Origin: Clostridia bacterium | GTDB taxonomy: Bacteria; Bacillota; Clostridia; Oscillospirales; CAG-272 | Reading direction: 5' to 3' | Assembly (NCBI GenBank): GCA_017547755.1 | Contig: JAFYOX010000096.1 | Coordinates: 1-34,323, forward strand | DNA length: 34,323 nt | Shown: positions 1-7,407 of the stretch, one piece after another | Layout of the letters: the number at the start of each line of letters is the position of its first letter | Position numbering within the stretch: the first letter of the stretch is position 1 | Made by a program: the position numbers and the translations under genes | The notes under the pieces: model-generated | The model's input: the letters and a program-made list of their open reading frames with translations, nothing else | Databases searched by the model: none | Told to the model about the DNA's origin: nothing

Positions 1-23
1 ACCTGTGTCGGATTGCTTCGGGA

Positions 24-105
24 TGGGGGAAGGTGGATTCGAACCACCGAAGGCGGTGCCAGCAGATTTACAGTCTGTCCCCTTTGGCCACTCGGGAATT
101 CCCCC
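24..105 (-). tRNA. tRNA-Tyr (anticodon GTA)
   Basis: Reading the minus strand gives a 7-bp acceptor stem (GGGGGAA with TTCCCCC), a long variable arm typical of tRNA-Tyr, a T-arm with GGTTCGAATCC and an anticodon loop ACTGTAAAT with anticodon GTA. The discriminator base is A, at position 24. CCA is not encoded. It is 3 nt downstream of tRNA-Thr and is probably co-transcribed with it. Confidence 0.95.
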
Positions 106-108
106 TGG

Positions 109-180
109 AGCTGGTGATCGGAGTCGAACCAACAACCTGCTGATTACAAATCAGCTGCTCTGCCATTGAGCCACACCAGC
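109..180 (-). tRNA. tRNA-Thr (anticodon TGT)
   Basis: On the minus strand GCTGGTG pairs with CACCAGC as the acceptor stem. The D-arm, an anticodon stem CTGAT/ATCAG with loop TTTGTAA (anticodon TGT, Thr) and a GGTTCGACTCC T-arm are all visible. It is the first gene of the tRNA pair, about 75 nt downstream of the promoter at 254-282. Confidence 0.95.
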
Positions 181-253
181 ATATTATACAATTTTCAAGT
201 CCTTTTCCGCCAGGTATTTGTTGCTTTTAACCTGTCTTCTTCAGGACGTTGTT

Positions 254-282
254 ATTATACCACAGCAGGCTCGTTTTGTCAA
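254..282 (-). promoter_or_regulatory. Promoter of the tRNA-Thr/Tyr unit
   Basis: On the minus strand TTGACA (277-282) and TATAAT (254-259) are separated by exactly 17 bp, with TGG before the -10 (extended -10). It points at the tRNA pair. The rest of the 181-483 gap shows only the weak signals ahead of the solute-binding protein gene: a TATAAT at 431-436 without a good -35. Confidence 0.88.
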
Positions 283-483
283 TACTTTTCCGAAAGTTTT
301 TGGTCTTTGCAGGATATCCCGGCACCCGGGACCGGCGGAAACAAAAGAAAAAAACTGGATATTTTCCGAAAAAACCGCAAAAACATGGCATCCCGGCGGA
401 GTTGTTCATATCGTGTTCACAAAAATGTTCTATAATACCGTACAGCTACATAACGAATATAAATCGAGAAAGGATTTATCACA

Positions 484-1977
484 ATGAAGAAAAAACTGAT
501 GAGCGCGATCCTTGCCGCTCTGATGCTCGCTTCCTCCGCAGCGATGTTCTCCTGCTCCGACGCAGGCACATCGGAAGAAGCAAACACGGACACCGCCGCT
601 CCGTCCGCATCCGAAGAAATCGTCGAAGAAGCCGAACCCGAAACCGAAGAGATCAAGCCCGACCTTCCGGCAGACCTCTCCTTCTCCGGTTCCACCTTCA
701 CCTTCGGTGTTGTTGACAACGCAAATGCGCGCAACTTCCTCGTTATGGAAGAACTGACCGGCGAAGCTCTGAACGACGCTCAGTACTCCGTCATCGAAAC
801 CGCGCAGGAAGAACTCGACATCACCATCTCCCAGCACGTTCTGACCACCGGTTATCCGGCGGCAGGCAGCCTGACTCCCCTGATCGCGGCGGGCGACGAT
901 ACCATTCAGGTAGCGAACGTTTTCTGCGTTGACACCACCACCCTTCTGACCGGCGGTCAGATCCTCGGCTACAAGGATGTTCCCTATATCGACCTTGACA
1001 AGCCCTACTGGGACAAGAGCGTCAACAACGAACTCATGCTCGGTGATATGCGTTACGCCGCAATCGGTGACCTCTCCATCTCCACGCATGACCTGACCTA
1101 CATCCTTCTCTTCAACAAGCAGTCCATCATCGACTTCGGTATGGAAAACCCGTATGACCTCGTCACCGACGGCAAGTGGACCGTGGACGCGATGGCAGCA
1201 ATGATGGAAGGTGCGACCATGGATGCCAACGGCGACGGTGCATGGACCCGTGACGACAAGTACGGTTACGCCGCTCACTCCAAGATGACTCTCCCGAGCT
1301 TCTGGATCGGTGCAGGCTTCCAGACCATCGCACTGGACGACGCCGGTGCTCCTCAGCTCCACATCGGCGACGAACAGTTTATAAACTTCTTCGAAAAGGT
1401 CTTCCAGATCACCTACGACAACGGATCCAAATACAATGGTTCTGACCGTGACGCCGGCAACGACGTTCCGAACGCCTCCCGCGAACTGTTCCAGGAAGGC
1501 AAAATCCTCTTCATGGACTGCTCCATGTTCTGGGTCGGCGCACTCCGCGACATGGAAACCGACTTCGGTATCATCCCCTATCCGAAGCTTGACGAATCCC
1601 AGGCAGACTATCACGCACGCGTAAGCTACTACATGCCTCCGGTACTTCCCGCAACCATCAAGAACATGGAACTGGTCGGCGCGGTTCTCGAACTGACCAA
1701 CTACCTCGCAAAGAAGGAAGTTACCCCCGCATACTATGACATCGCCCTCAAGGGTAAGGTTTCCCGTGACGAAGAAAGTGTTGCAATGCTCGACCTCATC
1801 TTCGCTAACCGCGTGATCGACCTCGGTGACACCCTGTTCTGTTCCCTCGTCCGCGACAACTTCATGGCATCCATGTACGCGAACAACCAGCGCGACCTCG
1901 TTTCCACCTACACCAAGCAGCAGAAGGTCCTTGCAAAGAATATCGATAAGGTTATGGACCTTGTAGTTGCCCCGTAA
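484..1977 (+). CDS. Extracellular solute-binding lipoprotein of an ABC transporter
   Basis: A 497-residue protein beginning with a type II signal peptide: basic MKKK, a hydrophobic stretch (about residues 7-20) and a lipobox ending MFSC with Cys24. It would therefore be anchored to the outer face of the membrane. A Glu/Asp/Thr/Ser/Pro-rich linker (about 25-60) follows, then a body resembling the family 1 sugar-binding proteins, with an EF-hand-like acidic loop DANGDGAWTRDD near residue 245. The start is supported by GAAAGGA upstream of the ATG. No permease or ATPase gene lies nearby, so it is an orphan binding protein in this window; the ligand cannot be told from sequence, and carbohydrate is a guess from the family. 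A strong terminator follows at 2001-2035. Confidence 0.85.
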   Translation: MKKKLMSAILAALMLASSAAMFSCSDAGTSEEANTDTAAPSASEEIVEEAEPETEEIKPDLPADLSFSGSTFTFGVVDNANARNFLVMEELTGEALNDAQYSVIETAQEELDITISQHVLTTGYPAAGSLTPLIAAGDDTIQVANVFCVDTTTLLTGGQILGYKDVPYIDLDKPYWDKSVNNELMLGDMRYAAIGDLSISTHDLTYILLFNKQSIIDFGMENPYDLVTDGKWTVDAMAAMMEGATMDANGDGAWTRDDKYGYAAHSKMTLPSFWIGAGFQTIALDDAGAPQLHIGDEQFINFFEKVFQITYDNGSKYNGSDRDAGNDVPNASRELFQEGKILFMDCSMFWVGALRDMETDFGIIPYPKLDESQADYHARVSYYMPPVLPATIKNMELVGAVLELTNYLAKKEVTPAYYDIALKGKVSRDEESVAMLDLIFANRVIDLGDTLFCSLVRDNFMASMYANNQRDLVSTYTKQQKVLAKNIDKVMDLVVAP

Positions 1978-2000
1978 ATACAGCAATTTCCAGTTTCTTA

Positions 2001-2035
2001 CCGCGGAAACTCTCCGGAGTTTCCGCGGATTTTTT
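2001..2035 (+). terminator. Rho-independent terminator of the solute-binding protein gene
   Basis: A perfect 12-bp stem (2001-2012 with 2017-2028) closed by a TCCG tetraloop and followed by ATTTTTT. It starts 24 nt after the stop codon. Confidence 0.93.
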
Positions 2036-2184
2036 GTGTTCCGAAATTTTTTGTACATATTATAATTGTTTTCTGTATAAACCCGTTTACGATTCGTTGA
2101 ACAAGGCTCTTGAAATTCCGCCCGGCGGAGAGTATAATTGAGGAACTTGCGAAATTTCAAAATACTGTTAAGAATAGAGGCGTT

Positions 2185-3468
2185 ATGATTATGCAGACCC
2201 TGCTTGCTCTTTCCATTGCGATGCTTGCCGGACTGATGATGTCCAGACTCACAAAAATCTGGAATCTCCCCGCTGTCACCGCATATCTTGTTGCCGGCAT
2301 CCTGATCGGACCGTACTGTCTCGGACAGCTCGGCATCCCCGGACTCGGCTTTATCTCCCACGAGGACGTTACCTCGTACTCCATCATTTCCGAAGCGGCG
2401 CTCGGCTTTATCGCAGTTGCGATGGGGAACGAATTCCGTGTTTCCGAACTGAAGCACATCGGCCGCAAGGCGATCGTGATCGCCATCTTCCAGGCAGTGG
2501 TCGCAACGATCTTCGTTGACGCTGCACTCATCACGCTTCACTTTATCATGCCCGAAAAGCTCCCGCTGTCCTGCGCGATCACGCTCGGTGCAGTGGCTAC
2601 CGCGACCGCTCCTGCGGCGACCCTCATGGTCGTCAAGCAGTACAAGGCGGAAGGTCCTCTCACGAAGATGCTCCTTCCCGTCGTTGCACTCGACGACGTT
2701 GTCGGTCTGATCGTGTTTGCGATCTCCTTCGGTATCGCAAAGGCGATCGAACAGGGCTCCATCGACATGATCTCCGTTCTCGTGAACCCCATCGTGGAAG
2801 TTATCGCGTCCCTGACGCTCGGTGCGCTCATCGGTCTGCTCTTCCACTTCACGGAAGAATTCTTCCACTCCCGCAGCAAGCGTATGACGATCTCTGTCAC
2901 CTACGTCTTCCTTGCGGTTGCGCTGTCCATGACCGAGTTCCACCTCGGCCCGGTGACCGTGGAATTCTCTTCCCTTCTCGTCTGCATGATGATGGGTACC
3001 ATCTTCTGCAACCTCTGTGACTTCTCCGAAGAACTCATGGACCGTATGGACCGCTGGACCGGCCCGATCATGGTTCTGTTCTTCGTCATCAGCGGCGCTG
3101 ACCTCGAATTCTCCGTCTTCAGCGACTGGGCGATCATCCTTGCCGGCGTGATCTACATCATCTTCCGTTCCGCAGGTAAGATCATCGGTGCGAACATCTC
3201 CGCAAAGATGGTAAATACAGAACCGACTATCCAGAAGTACCTCGGCGTCACGCTCCTTCCGCAGGCAGGCGTTGCACTCGGTATGTCCCTGACCGCAATG
3301 TCCCTCGGCGAACCCGGCATCATCATCCGCAGCGTTGCCCTCTTTGCCGTTCTGATCTATGAACTTGTCGGTCCTCTCATGACCCGTATCGCGCTCGAAA
3401 AGGCCGGTGAAATCACCGAAAAGCCGATTCCCGCCCGCATGCAGGCAAAGATCGACGCCAAGAAGTAA
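2185..3468 (+). CDS. CPA2-family cation:proton antiporter (Kef/NapA type), membrane domain only
   Basis: About 427 residues, almost entirely transmembrane, with roughly 12 segments. The N-terminal part has the CPA2 pattern WNLPAVTAYLVAGILIGP. The unwound-helix region reads ATATAPAATLMV (about residues 138-149), and the following helix carries ALDDVVGLIV with adjacent Asp170-Asp171. In characterised CPA2 proteins a DD pair in this helix goes with electrogenic Na+/H+ exchange. No cytoplasmic RCK/TrkA nucleotide-binding domain follows, so it is unlike full-length KefB/KefC. The frame is open upstream to 2110, but AGAGG at 2176-2180 favours ATG 2185 or ATG 2191; spacing is 4 or 10 nt, so the start is slightly uncertain. 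It is monocistronic. The ion specificity is inference. Confidence 0.88.
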   Translation: MIMQTLLALSIAMLAGLMMSRLTKIWNLPAVTAYLVAGILIGPYCLGQLGIPGLGFISHEDVTSYSIISEAALGFIAVAMGNEFRVSELKHIGRKAIVIAIFQAVVATIFVDAALITLHFIMPEKLPLSCAITLGAVATATAPAATLMVVKQYKAEGPLTKMLLPVVALDDVVGLIVFAISFGIAKAIEQGSIDMISVLVNPIVEVIASLTLGALIGLLFHFTEEFFHSRSKRMTISVTYVFLAVALSMTEFHLGPVTVEFSSLLVCMMMGTIFCNLCDFSEELMDRMDRWTGPIMVLFFVISGADLEFSVFSDWAIILAGVIYIIFRSAGKIIGANISAKMVNTEPTIQKYLGVTLLPQAGVALGMSLTAMSLGEPGIIIRSVALFAVLIYELVGPLMTRIALEKAGEITEKPIPARMQAKIDAKK

Positions 3469-3523
3469 GATAAATACTTTTCGTCACACCCTTTCCAAAA
3501 ACCTTTGAACTGGGTGGATAAAC

Positions 3524-3567
3524 AAAGTACCGTGCAGGTTGTGAGTAAATCTGCACGGTACTTTTGT
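3524..3567. terminator. Bidirectional terminator between convergent antiporter and merR genes
   Basis: A perfect 14-bp stem (3524-3537 with 3551-3564) around a 13-nt loop. The plus strand ends with CTTTTGTTT. On the minus strand the hairpin abuts the stop codon of the MerR-family gene and ends with CTTTGTTT, so both convergent units probably stop here. Confidence 0.85.
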
Positions 3568-3568
3568 T

Positions 3569-4363
3569 TCAGAAAATTCCGATGAGGCTGATGCGGTAGG
3601 AGATGTCTTTGGTGAAGTTGGACGCCCAGATGATCGTGGCCCATTCATTCGCATAATCTCCGAGACGACGGCTGACTTCCTCGACGGTGTCCAGATCGAC
3701 GTCCGGGGACAGTTCCATGAGGATTACGACACATTCTGCCTCTTTGAGTTCTTCTGCGGAGGCATACAGGCGTTCCGCTTCATCCGGAAGGGTTTCCTTG
3801 CTTTCGGCAACGGTTTCGCGGTACAGAATCGGACGGTTTTTGTCCGTCGGGGCGGGGAGGTCGGAAAAATCAAGGTTGATGTATCCCGGCATACTGAAGA
3901 TTTCCTCAAGCATCCGGCAGCACGGCTTCATGACGGACGCGCTGCACGGGTAGGTGATATAGCGGTTTCCGTCGTCGAGGGTGATTTCGTTCTTTTCGGG
4001 ATAACGGTGGATCATAACGTTCGGGTGTGTGGTATCGGTCATTTTTTCTCTCTCCTCATAAATTTCGATCATTTTCCGGCAGTTTTTGTACGATTCCAGC
4101 AGAGCCTGTTCCTTTTCGCGGAGCTGACGGAGGACGGTTCCGGTATCCGCGTCGAGAAAATGGCTGCGGATCTCTTCCAGCGTGAAGCCGACTTCCTTCA
4201 GTTCGACGATGCGGTTATACTGCTCGATCTGTGCGCGGCTGTAGTAGCGGTAGCCGTTGTCGGGATGGATGTACTCGGCCTTCAGAACGCCGATATTATC
4301 GTAAAAACGGAGGGTCTTTTCGGAGGTATTGCAGAGTTTGGCGAATTCCCGGATTTTCAGCAT
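3569..4363 (-). CDS. MerR-family transcriptional regulator with unassigned effector domain
   Basis: A 264-residue protein. Residues 1-70 form a winged helix typical of MerR (MLKIREFAKLCNTSEKTLRF, then the NGYRYYS wing). A probable dimerisation helix follows (about 75-115, rich in Glu/Lys/Arg), then a C-terminal domain of about 145 residues with TYPCSASVMKPCC and several Cys residues that I cannot assign to a known ligand-binding family. The ATG at 4363 is chosen over upstream codons because GAGG lies 8 nt before it. Its own promoter has the 19-bp spacer and internal dyad expected of MerR-type control, so autoregulation is likely. No obvious target operon is adjacent except the divergent symporter at 4608, which may be regulated by it (inference). 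Confidence 0.87.
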   Translation of the reverse strand: MLKIREFAKLCNTSEKTLRFYDNIGVLKAEYIHPDNGYRYYSRAQIEQYNRIVELKEVGFTLEEIRSHFLDADTGTVLRQLREKEQALLESYKNCRKMIEIYEEREKMTDTTHPNVMIHRYPEKNEITLDDGNRYITYPCSASVMKPCCRMLEEIFSMPGYINLDFSDLPAPTDKNRPILYRETVAESKETLPDEAERLYASAEELKEAECVVILMELSPDVDLDTVEEVSRRLGDYANEWATIIWASNFTKDISYRISLIGIF

Positions 4364-4394
4364 AACGTTTTCCTCGTTTGTTCGTTCTGTACGT

Positions 4395-4425
4395 AGTATA
4401 ACATTCCCCATTGGGGGAAAGTCAA
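4395..4425 (-). promoter_or_regulatory. MerR-type promoter with 19-bp spacer and operator dyad
   Basis: On the minus strand TTGACT (4420-4425) and TATACT (4395-4400) are separated by 19 bp. The spacer contains a perfect dyad, TTCCCC-4-GGGGAA (4404-4419). MerR-family activators are known to act on such over-long spacers by untwisting the DNA, so this is very likely the binding site of the adjacent regulator. Confidence 0.85.
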
Positions 4426-4494
4426 GGGGGTGGAAGAAATTTGTCAGGAAAAATGACAGATTTTTGGATTTCAGAGGAAAATCAGTTTGTTCTA

Positions 4495-4523
4495 TTGATT
4501 ATCGGGAAAAGGTATGGTAAAAT
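4495..4523 (+). promoter_or_regulatory. Promoter of the NSS symporter gene
   Basis: TTGATT (4495-4500), a 17-bp spacer and TAAAAT (4518-4523). It lies about 85 nt before the ATG at 4608. Confidence 0.65.
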
Positions 4524-4607
4524 AATACGAATTCTTAATGGATATTACAAAAAATGTAGAATACAGCTTTTTAATATTCAAATTCAAATGAAAGAAAGGA
4601 TTTCCCC

Positions 4608-5978
4608 ATGAATCAGCGTGAAAAATTCTCGTCGCGTCTCGGTTTCATCCTGATCTCGGCGGGCTGTGCCATCGGTCTTGGCAACGTATACCGCTTCCCG
4701 ATCATCACCGGCGCGTACGGCGGTGCGATGTTCGTACTGGTTTACATCGCGTTCCTCATTCTTCTCGGGATCCCGGTCATGACGGCGGAACTGTCCGTCG
4801 GCCGTGCGAGCCAGAGAAGTATCGCATCCTCCTTTGACGTCCTCGAAAAGAAAGGCCAGAAATGGCACTTCATGAAGTACCTCGGCATTGCCGGCAACTA
4901 CCTCCTCATGATGTTCTACACGACCATCTGCGGCTGGATGTTCATGTACTTCCTGAAGTATCTGACCGGCTCCATCATGTCCGCGCAGGGCGGCGACGCT
5001 CTCGGCGGTGTGTTCGTATCCATGATCACGAATACTCCTCTCAACATCGTTGCGACCTTTGCGGTAATTCTTCTCTGCTTCGGCGTATGTTCTCTCGGTC
5101 TCCAGAAGGGCGTAGAACGCATCACGAAGGTAATGATGGTTGCGCTTCTCGTTCTCCTGATCGGTCTTGCAGTCTACTCCTGCACGCTTGACAATGCGGC
5201 GGAAGGTCTGAAGTTCTATCTGATCCCCTCGGTTTCCAACATGATGGAATCCGGCATCATGACGGTTATCTCCGCAGCAATGGGCCAGGCGTTCTTCACG
5301 CTCAGCGTGGGCATCGGCTCCATTGCGATCTTCGGCAGCTACATCGGCAAGGACCGCAGCCTTCTCGGCGAAACCTTCACGATCATCGGTCTGGACACGT
5401 TCGTTGCCCTGATGGCAGGTCTGATCGTATTCCCGGCATGCTTCACCTACAACAACGGTGTGACCGCAGACGCGGGCAGCGTCGGTGCAGGCTTCCTCTT
5501 CACTACCCTGTCCAGCATCTTCAACGCAATGCCCGGCGGCCGCATCATCGGTACGCTGTTCTTCCTGTTCATGATTTTTGCGGCGCTTTCTACCGTTATC
5601 GCCGTATTTGAAAACATCATGTCCTTCTGGCTCGAACTGACCAAGCTGAACCGTCTCCAGGTAGCGGTCATCAACATCGTTCTCGTGATGATCCTCTCCC
5701 TGCCGTGCATCTTCAGCCTGAACCTCTGGGATCACATCCTCATCCTCGGCAAGAGCATCATGGACTTCGAAGACTATGCGGTCTCGAACGTTCTTCTTCC
5801 GGTCGGCAGCCTCTTCTACGTTCTCTTCTGCACGCAGAAATTCGGCTGGGGCTGGGACAACTTCATCGCGGAAGCCAACGCCGGCAACGGTCTGAAGGTT
5901 CCGAAGTGGATCCGTCCGTATGCTACGTTCGTTCTTCCCATAATCATCGCGGTAGTTCTGATTATGTCTGCGTTCTGA
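4608..5978 (+). CDS. Sodium-dependent transporter, neurotransmitter:sodium symporter (NSS/SNF) family
   Basis: A 456-residue polytopic membrane protein. The first helix carries the family hallmark with GLGNVYRFP (about residues 22-31), the unwound segment that binds substrate and Na+ in LeuT-fold proteins. The rest fits the 11-12 helix NSS topology, and the length is normal for bacterial members such as LeuT or MhsT. It probably imports an amino acid with Na+; the substrate cannot be read from the sequence. The start ATG follows GAAAGGA. It is monocistronic, flanked by a promoter at 4495-4523 and hairpins at 6003-6039 and 6102-6139. The antiporter at 2185 could help maintain the Na+ gradient it uses (inference). 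Confidence 0.93.
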   Translation: MNQREKFSSRLGFILISAGCAIGLGNVYRFPIITGAYGGAMFVLVYIAFLILLGIPVMTAELSVGRASQRSIASSFDVLEKKGQKWHFMKYLGIAGNYLLMMFYTTICGWMFMYFLKYLTGSIMSAQGGDALGGVFVSMITNTPLNIVATFAVILLCFGVCSLGLQKGVERITKVMMVALLVLLIGLAVYSCTLDNAAEGLKFYLIPSVSNMMESGIMTVISAAMGQAFFTLSVGIGSIAIFGSYIGKDRSLLGETFTIIGLDTFVALMAGLIVFPACFTYNNGVTADAGSVGAGFLFTTLSSIFNAMPGGRIIGTLFFLFMIFAALSTVIAVFENIMSFWLELTKLNRLQVAVINIVLVMILSLPCIFSLNLWDHILILGKSIMDFEDYAVSNVLLPVGSLFYVLFCTQKFGWGWDNFIAEANAGNGLKVPKWIRPYATFVLPIIIAVVLIMSAF

Positions 5979-6002
5979 GTTATCAAATATCGTTTGTTTT
6001 TC

Positions 6003-6039
6003 TTGAGGGGAACCTTTTCAGAGGAAAGGTTCCCCTCAA
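6003..6039. repeat. Long intergenic hairpin of the GGGGAA...TTCCCC type
   Basis: A perfect 15-bp stem (6003-6017 with 6025-6039) with a 7-nt loop. It sits 24 nt after the symporter stop and lacks a good T-run on either strand. It resembles the other long hairpins with GGGGAA...TTCCCC ends at 25813-25850 and 31697-31726. Confidence 0.6.
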
Positions 6040-6101
6040 AATCTCTTTGGACTGTTATAGCCGGCTTGCGAAACCGACATCCGGACTTTCCTATTGAAAA
6101 A

Positions 6102-6139
6102 GGGATGACTTTCCCACAGGAAGTCATCCCGGTTTTTTT
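6102..6139. terminator. Bidirectional terminator between the symporter and the convergent membrane-protein gene
   Basis: GGGATGACTT (6102-6111) pairs with AAGTCATCCC (6121-6130). The plus strand continues GGTTTTTTTG; on the minus strand the hairpin is followed by TTTTTCAATA. The right arm includes the stop codon of the minus-strand gene (6124-6126). Confidence 0.88.
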
Positions 6140-6735
6140 GTTTTGCCGAGGCTGGTGAAATAGGTGCGCATGGCTTCGTCCGGCTCGATGAAGATCCCGG
6201 CATAGCGGTTTCCGTCGACGAAGACGAGCGCCAGCGCCTCGTCGAGACCGAGGGTCACTGTATAATCATAAAAAACGTAGCCGTCCGCCTGATATTGTTC
6301 GCGGATGGTCTTTTTGTCCGCACGCATTTTTTTGACCGGGATCACCGCGGCAAGATCGGCGATGGAAAGAACGCATTCCGCCGCACCGGCACGGCTGCCC
6401 TGCGAACGGATCACGACAAAATCGAGCATTTCCGGCGGAAGATGCGTGACGCCGAGCGGAGATACGTTCCCGGCGAACGCGGTTTCCATACCGTTTTCGG
6501 AAATATCGGACCTCGGACGGACGAGGTAGACGAAATGAGTCATCTGAAACCGCACGGCAAGGAAAACAGCCGCGACAACAGCGGCGACGGTCACGAGCTG
6601 AAAGAGTGCGCCTCCGACGGCGATGCCGTTTGCACTACATACGATCGGGACGGCGTAGGAAATTCCGCCGGACACAAGGAGTGCGGCGATGACTGCCGTT
6701 ACACGGGGGTTTTTCTGGGATGGCGTACAACGCAT
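6124..6735 (-). CDS. Hypothetical protein with two transmembrane segments
   Basis: A 203-residue protein of unknown function. After a short basic N-terminus there are two hydrophobic segments (about residues 13-36 and 41-62), then a soluble domain of about 140 residues that is probably cytoplasmic. The arrangement resembles PH-like/YcxB-type small membrane proteins, but I see no diagnostic motif. The ATG at 6735 is favoured because AAAGAGG lies 8 nt upstream; an in-frame TTG at 6753 is less likely. The region upstream holds the large repeat element (6841-7301), and no clean promoter is visible. Confidence 0.7.
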   Translation of the reverse strand: MRCTPSQKNPRVTAVIAALLVSGGISYAVPIVCSANGIAVGGALFQLVTVAAVVAAVFLAVRFQMTHFVYLVRPRSDISENGMETAFAGNVSPLGVTHLPPEMLDFVVIRSQGSRAGAAECVLSIADLAAVIPVKKMRADKKTIREQYQADGYVFYDYTVTLGLDEALALVFVDGNRYAGIFIEPDEAMRTYFTSLGKTKKPG

Positions 6736-6782
6736 GGGGGGTACCTCTTTCAAGTAAAGAATTGCAAACTTTCTGTGTGGAA

Positions 6783-6797
6783 CCGACCTTCGGTCGG
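6783..6797. repeat. Outer flank hairpin shared by both copies of the structured element
   Basis: CCGAC-CTTCG-GTCGG lies outside the terminal repeat of copy A. The homology to copy B continues through 6811-6840 up to the terminal repeat. The matching hairpin in copy B is CCGAC-TGAAG-GTCGG at 30281-30295. Confidence 0.7.
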
Positions 6798-6840
6798 AAA
6801 GGATGAAAAACTCCCTGGCGGTCGTTTTTCTTGGATTAAT

Positions 6841-7301
6841 GTCCTGCGCGGACGGCGCATAAGAGGTCTCCGGCGCGAGACCTCTTATGAATCTCCCGCG
6901 CTGGGAGACCCATAGGGTCTCCGGAAGCCCTTCGGGCGGATTGTTATCGTTCAGCTGTGGGGTGGAGAATACGAACGAGACGCTTATACCGTCCGTATGG
7001 GAAGTTGATTCTGGCTGACCGCCGGGGGCTAAGGGTGGCGTTTGCCGCTATATCTGAAGATAACCTTCACCGCTTTATCTGAAGGTAACGTCCACCGCTG
7101 TTTGTACTGAACGTACGCTTTGGACAGCTTTGCACCCAACTCCGTCACTTCCGAACGGTCTGCTGCATGAAAACCGCTGTCTGTCCGAGCGCTCAAGCGC
7201 GAGTCCCACATACGCAGGAGAATCCAAGGGGGAACCCCCTTGGTCGAGGTGATTCACAAGAGGGCATCGACATGCCCTCTTGTGCGCCGTCCGCGCAGGA
7301 C
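6841..7301 (+). mobile_element. MITE-like structured repeat element, copy A
   Basis: A 461-bp non-coding segment bounded by 26-bp terminal inverted repeats (6841-6866 and 7276-7301, one mismatch), each starting GTCC-TGCGC-GGAC, itself a small hairpin. Just inside lie perfect 13-bp hairpins at 6858-6889 (loop CGGCGC) and 7255-7284 (loop CGAC). Further internal hairpins are at 6904-6922, 6927-6937, 7189-7200 and 7224-7243. About 400 bp is clearly homologous, in reverse complement, to 29844-30236; the block around 7170-7243 is almost identical. Overlapping open frames here differ between the copies and do not look like protein. No transposase is present, so movement would need a factor in trans (inference). 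It separates the rpmF terminator from the gene at 6124-6735. Confidence 0.85.
7040..7115 (+). repeat. Tandem imperfect repeats inside copy A
   Basis: Units of about 28 bp built on CACCGCTTTATCTGAAG followed by a TAAC/TAACG tail occur close to three times (7047 onward, 7070 onward, 7094 onward). Copy B contains only about two units in the corresponding place (about 30050-30095), so the number varies between copies. Confidence 0.65.
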
Positions 7302-7401
7302 AAAGTCCGGTCTGCACTCGCAGACGCCAAACAGACCCCGCCGTCCGCTTGCGGACATCTCACGCTGTCCGCAGGACATCTTCCGCCGTCCGCAGGACAT
7401 T
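7285..7401 (+). repeat. Array of small GTCCGC/GGAC hairpins at the end of copy A
   Basis: Four spaced units match the end of the terminal repeat: CGCCGTCCGCGCAGGAC (7285-7301), CGCCGTCCGCTTGCGGAC (7339-7356), GCTGTCCGCAGGACAT (7364-7379) and GCCGTCCGCAGGACAT (7385-7400). Each can fold GTCC against GGAC. They look like decayed or amplified terminal repeats outside the element. Confidence 0.7.
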
Positions 7402-7407
7402 TTCCCC

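Noticed and set aside
1-23. A third tRNA or other gene at the left edge.
   Set aside because: The 23 bases show no tRNA end and no other recognisable feature.
2051-2081. A promoter for the antiporter gene around TTGTAC and TATAAA or the TATAAT at 2061-2066.
   Set aside because: Several -10-like sequences are present but none has a good -35 at 16-18 bp, so I could not choose one.
2110-2184. A longer N-terminus for the antiporter.
   Set aside because: The extension is polar, lacks a ribosome site, and the family begins directly with the first membrane helix.
430-2943. A very long minus-strand open frame opposite the solute-binding protein and antiporter genes.
   Set aside because: It is antisense to two convincing genes and has the His/Arg/Asp/Gly-rich composition of a codon-bias shadow. 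Similar long antisense frames at 15170-18421, 21966-25859, 26391-29441 and 31828-33963 are rejected for the same reason.
7255-7284. The element hairpins as simple Rho-independent terminators.
   Set aside because: No T-run follows on either strand, and separate good terminators already serve rpmF and rpoBC.
6841-7301. An insertion sequence or group II intron with its own enzyme.
   Set aside because: The segment is under 500 bp, with no transposase or reverse transcriptase motifs in any frame.
7075-7317. Open frames of 60-165 codons on both strands inside copy A (for example 7029-7211, 7075-7317, 7167-7664).
   Set aside because: They overlap each other and dense hairpins, lack ribosome sites, resemble no protein, and are not preserved between copies A and B.
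6841-7401. A CRISPR array or integron attC array.
   Set aside because: Repeats are not evenly spaced, spacers are absent, no cas or integrase gene is present, and the terminal repeats are inverted rather than direct.
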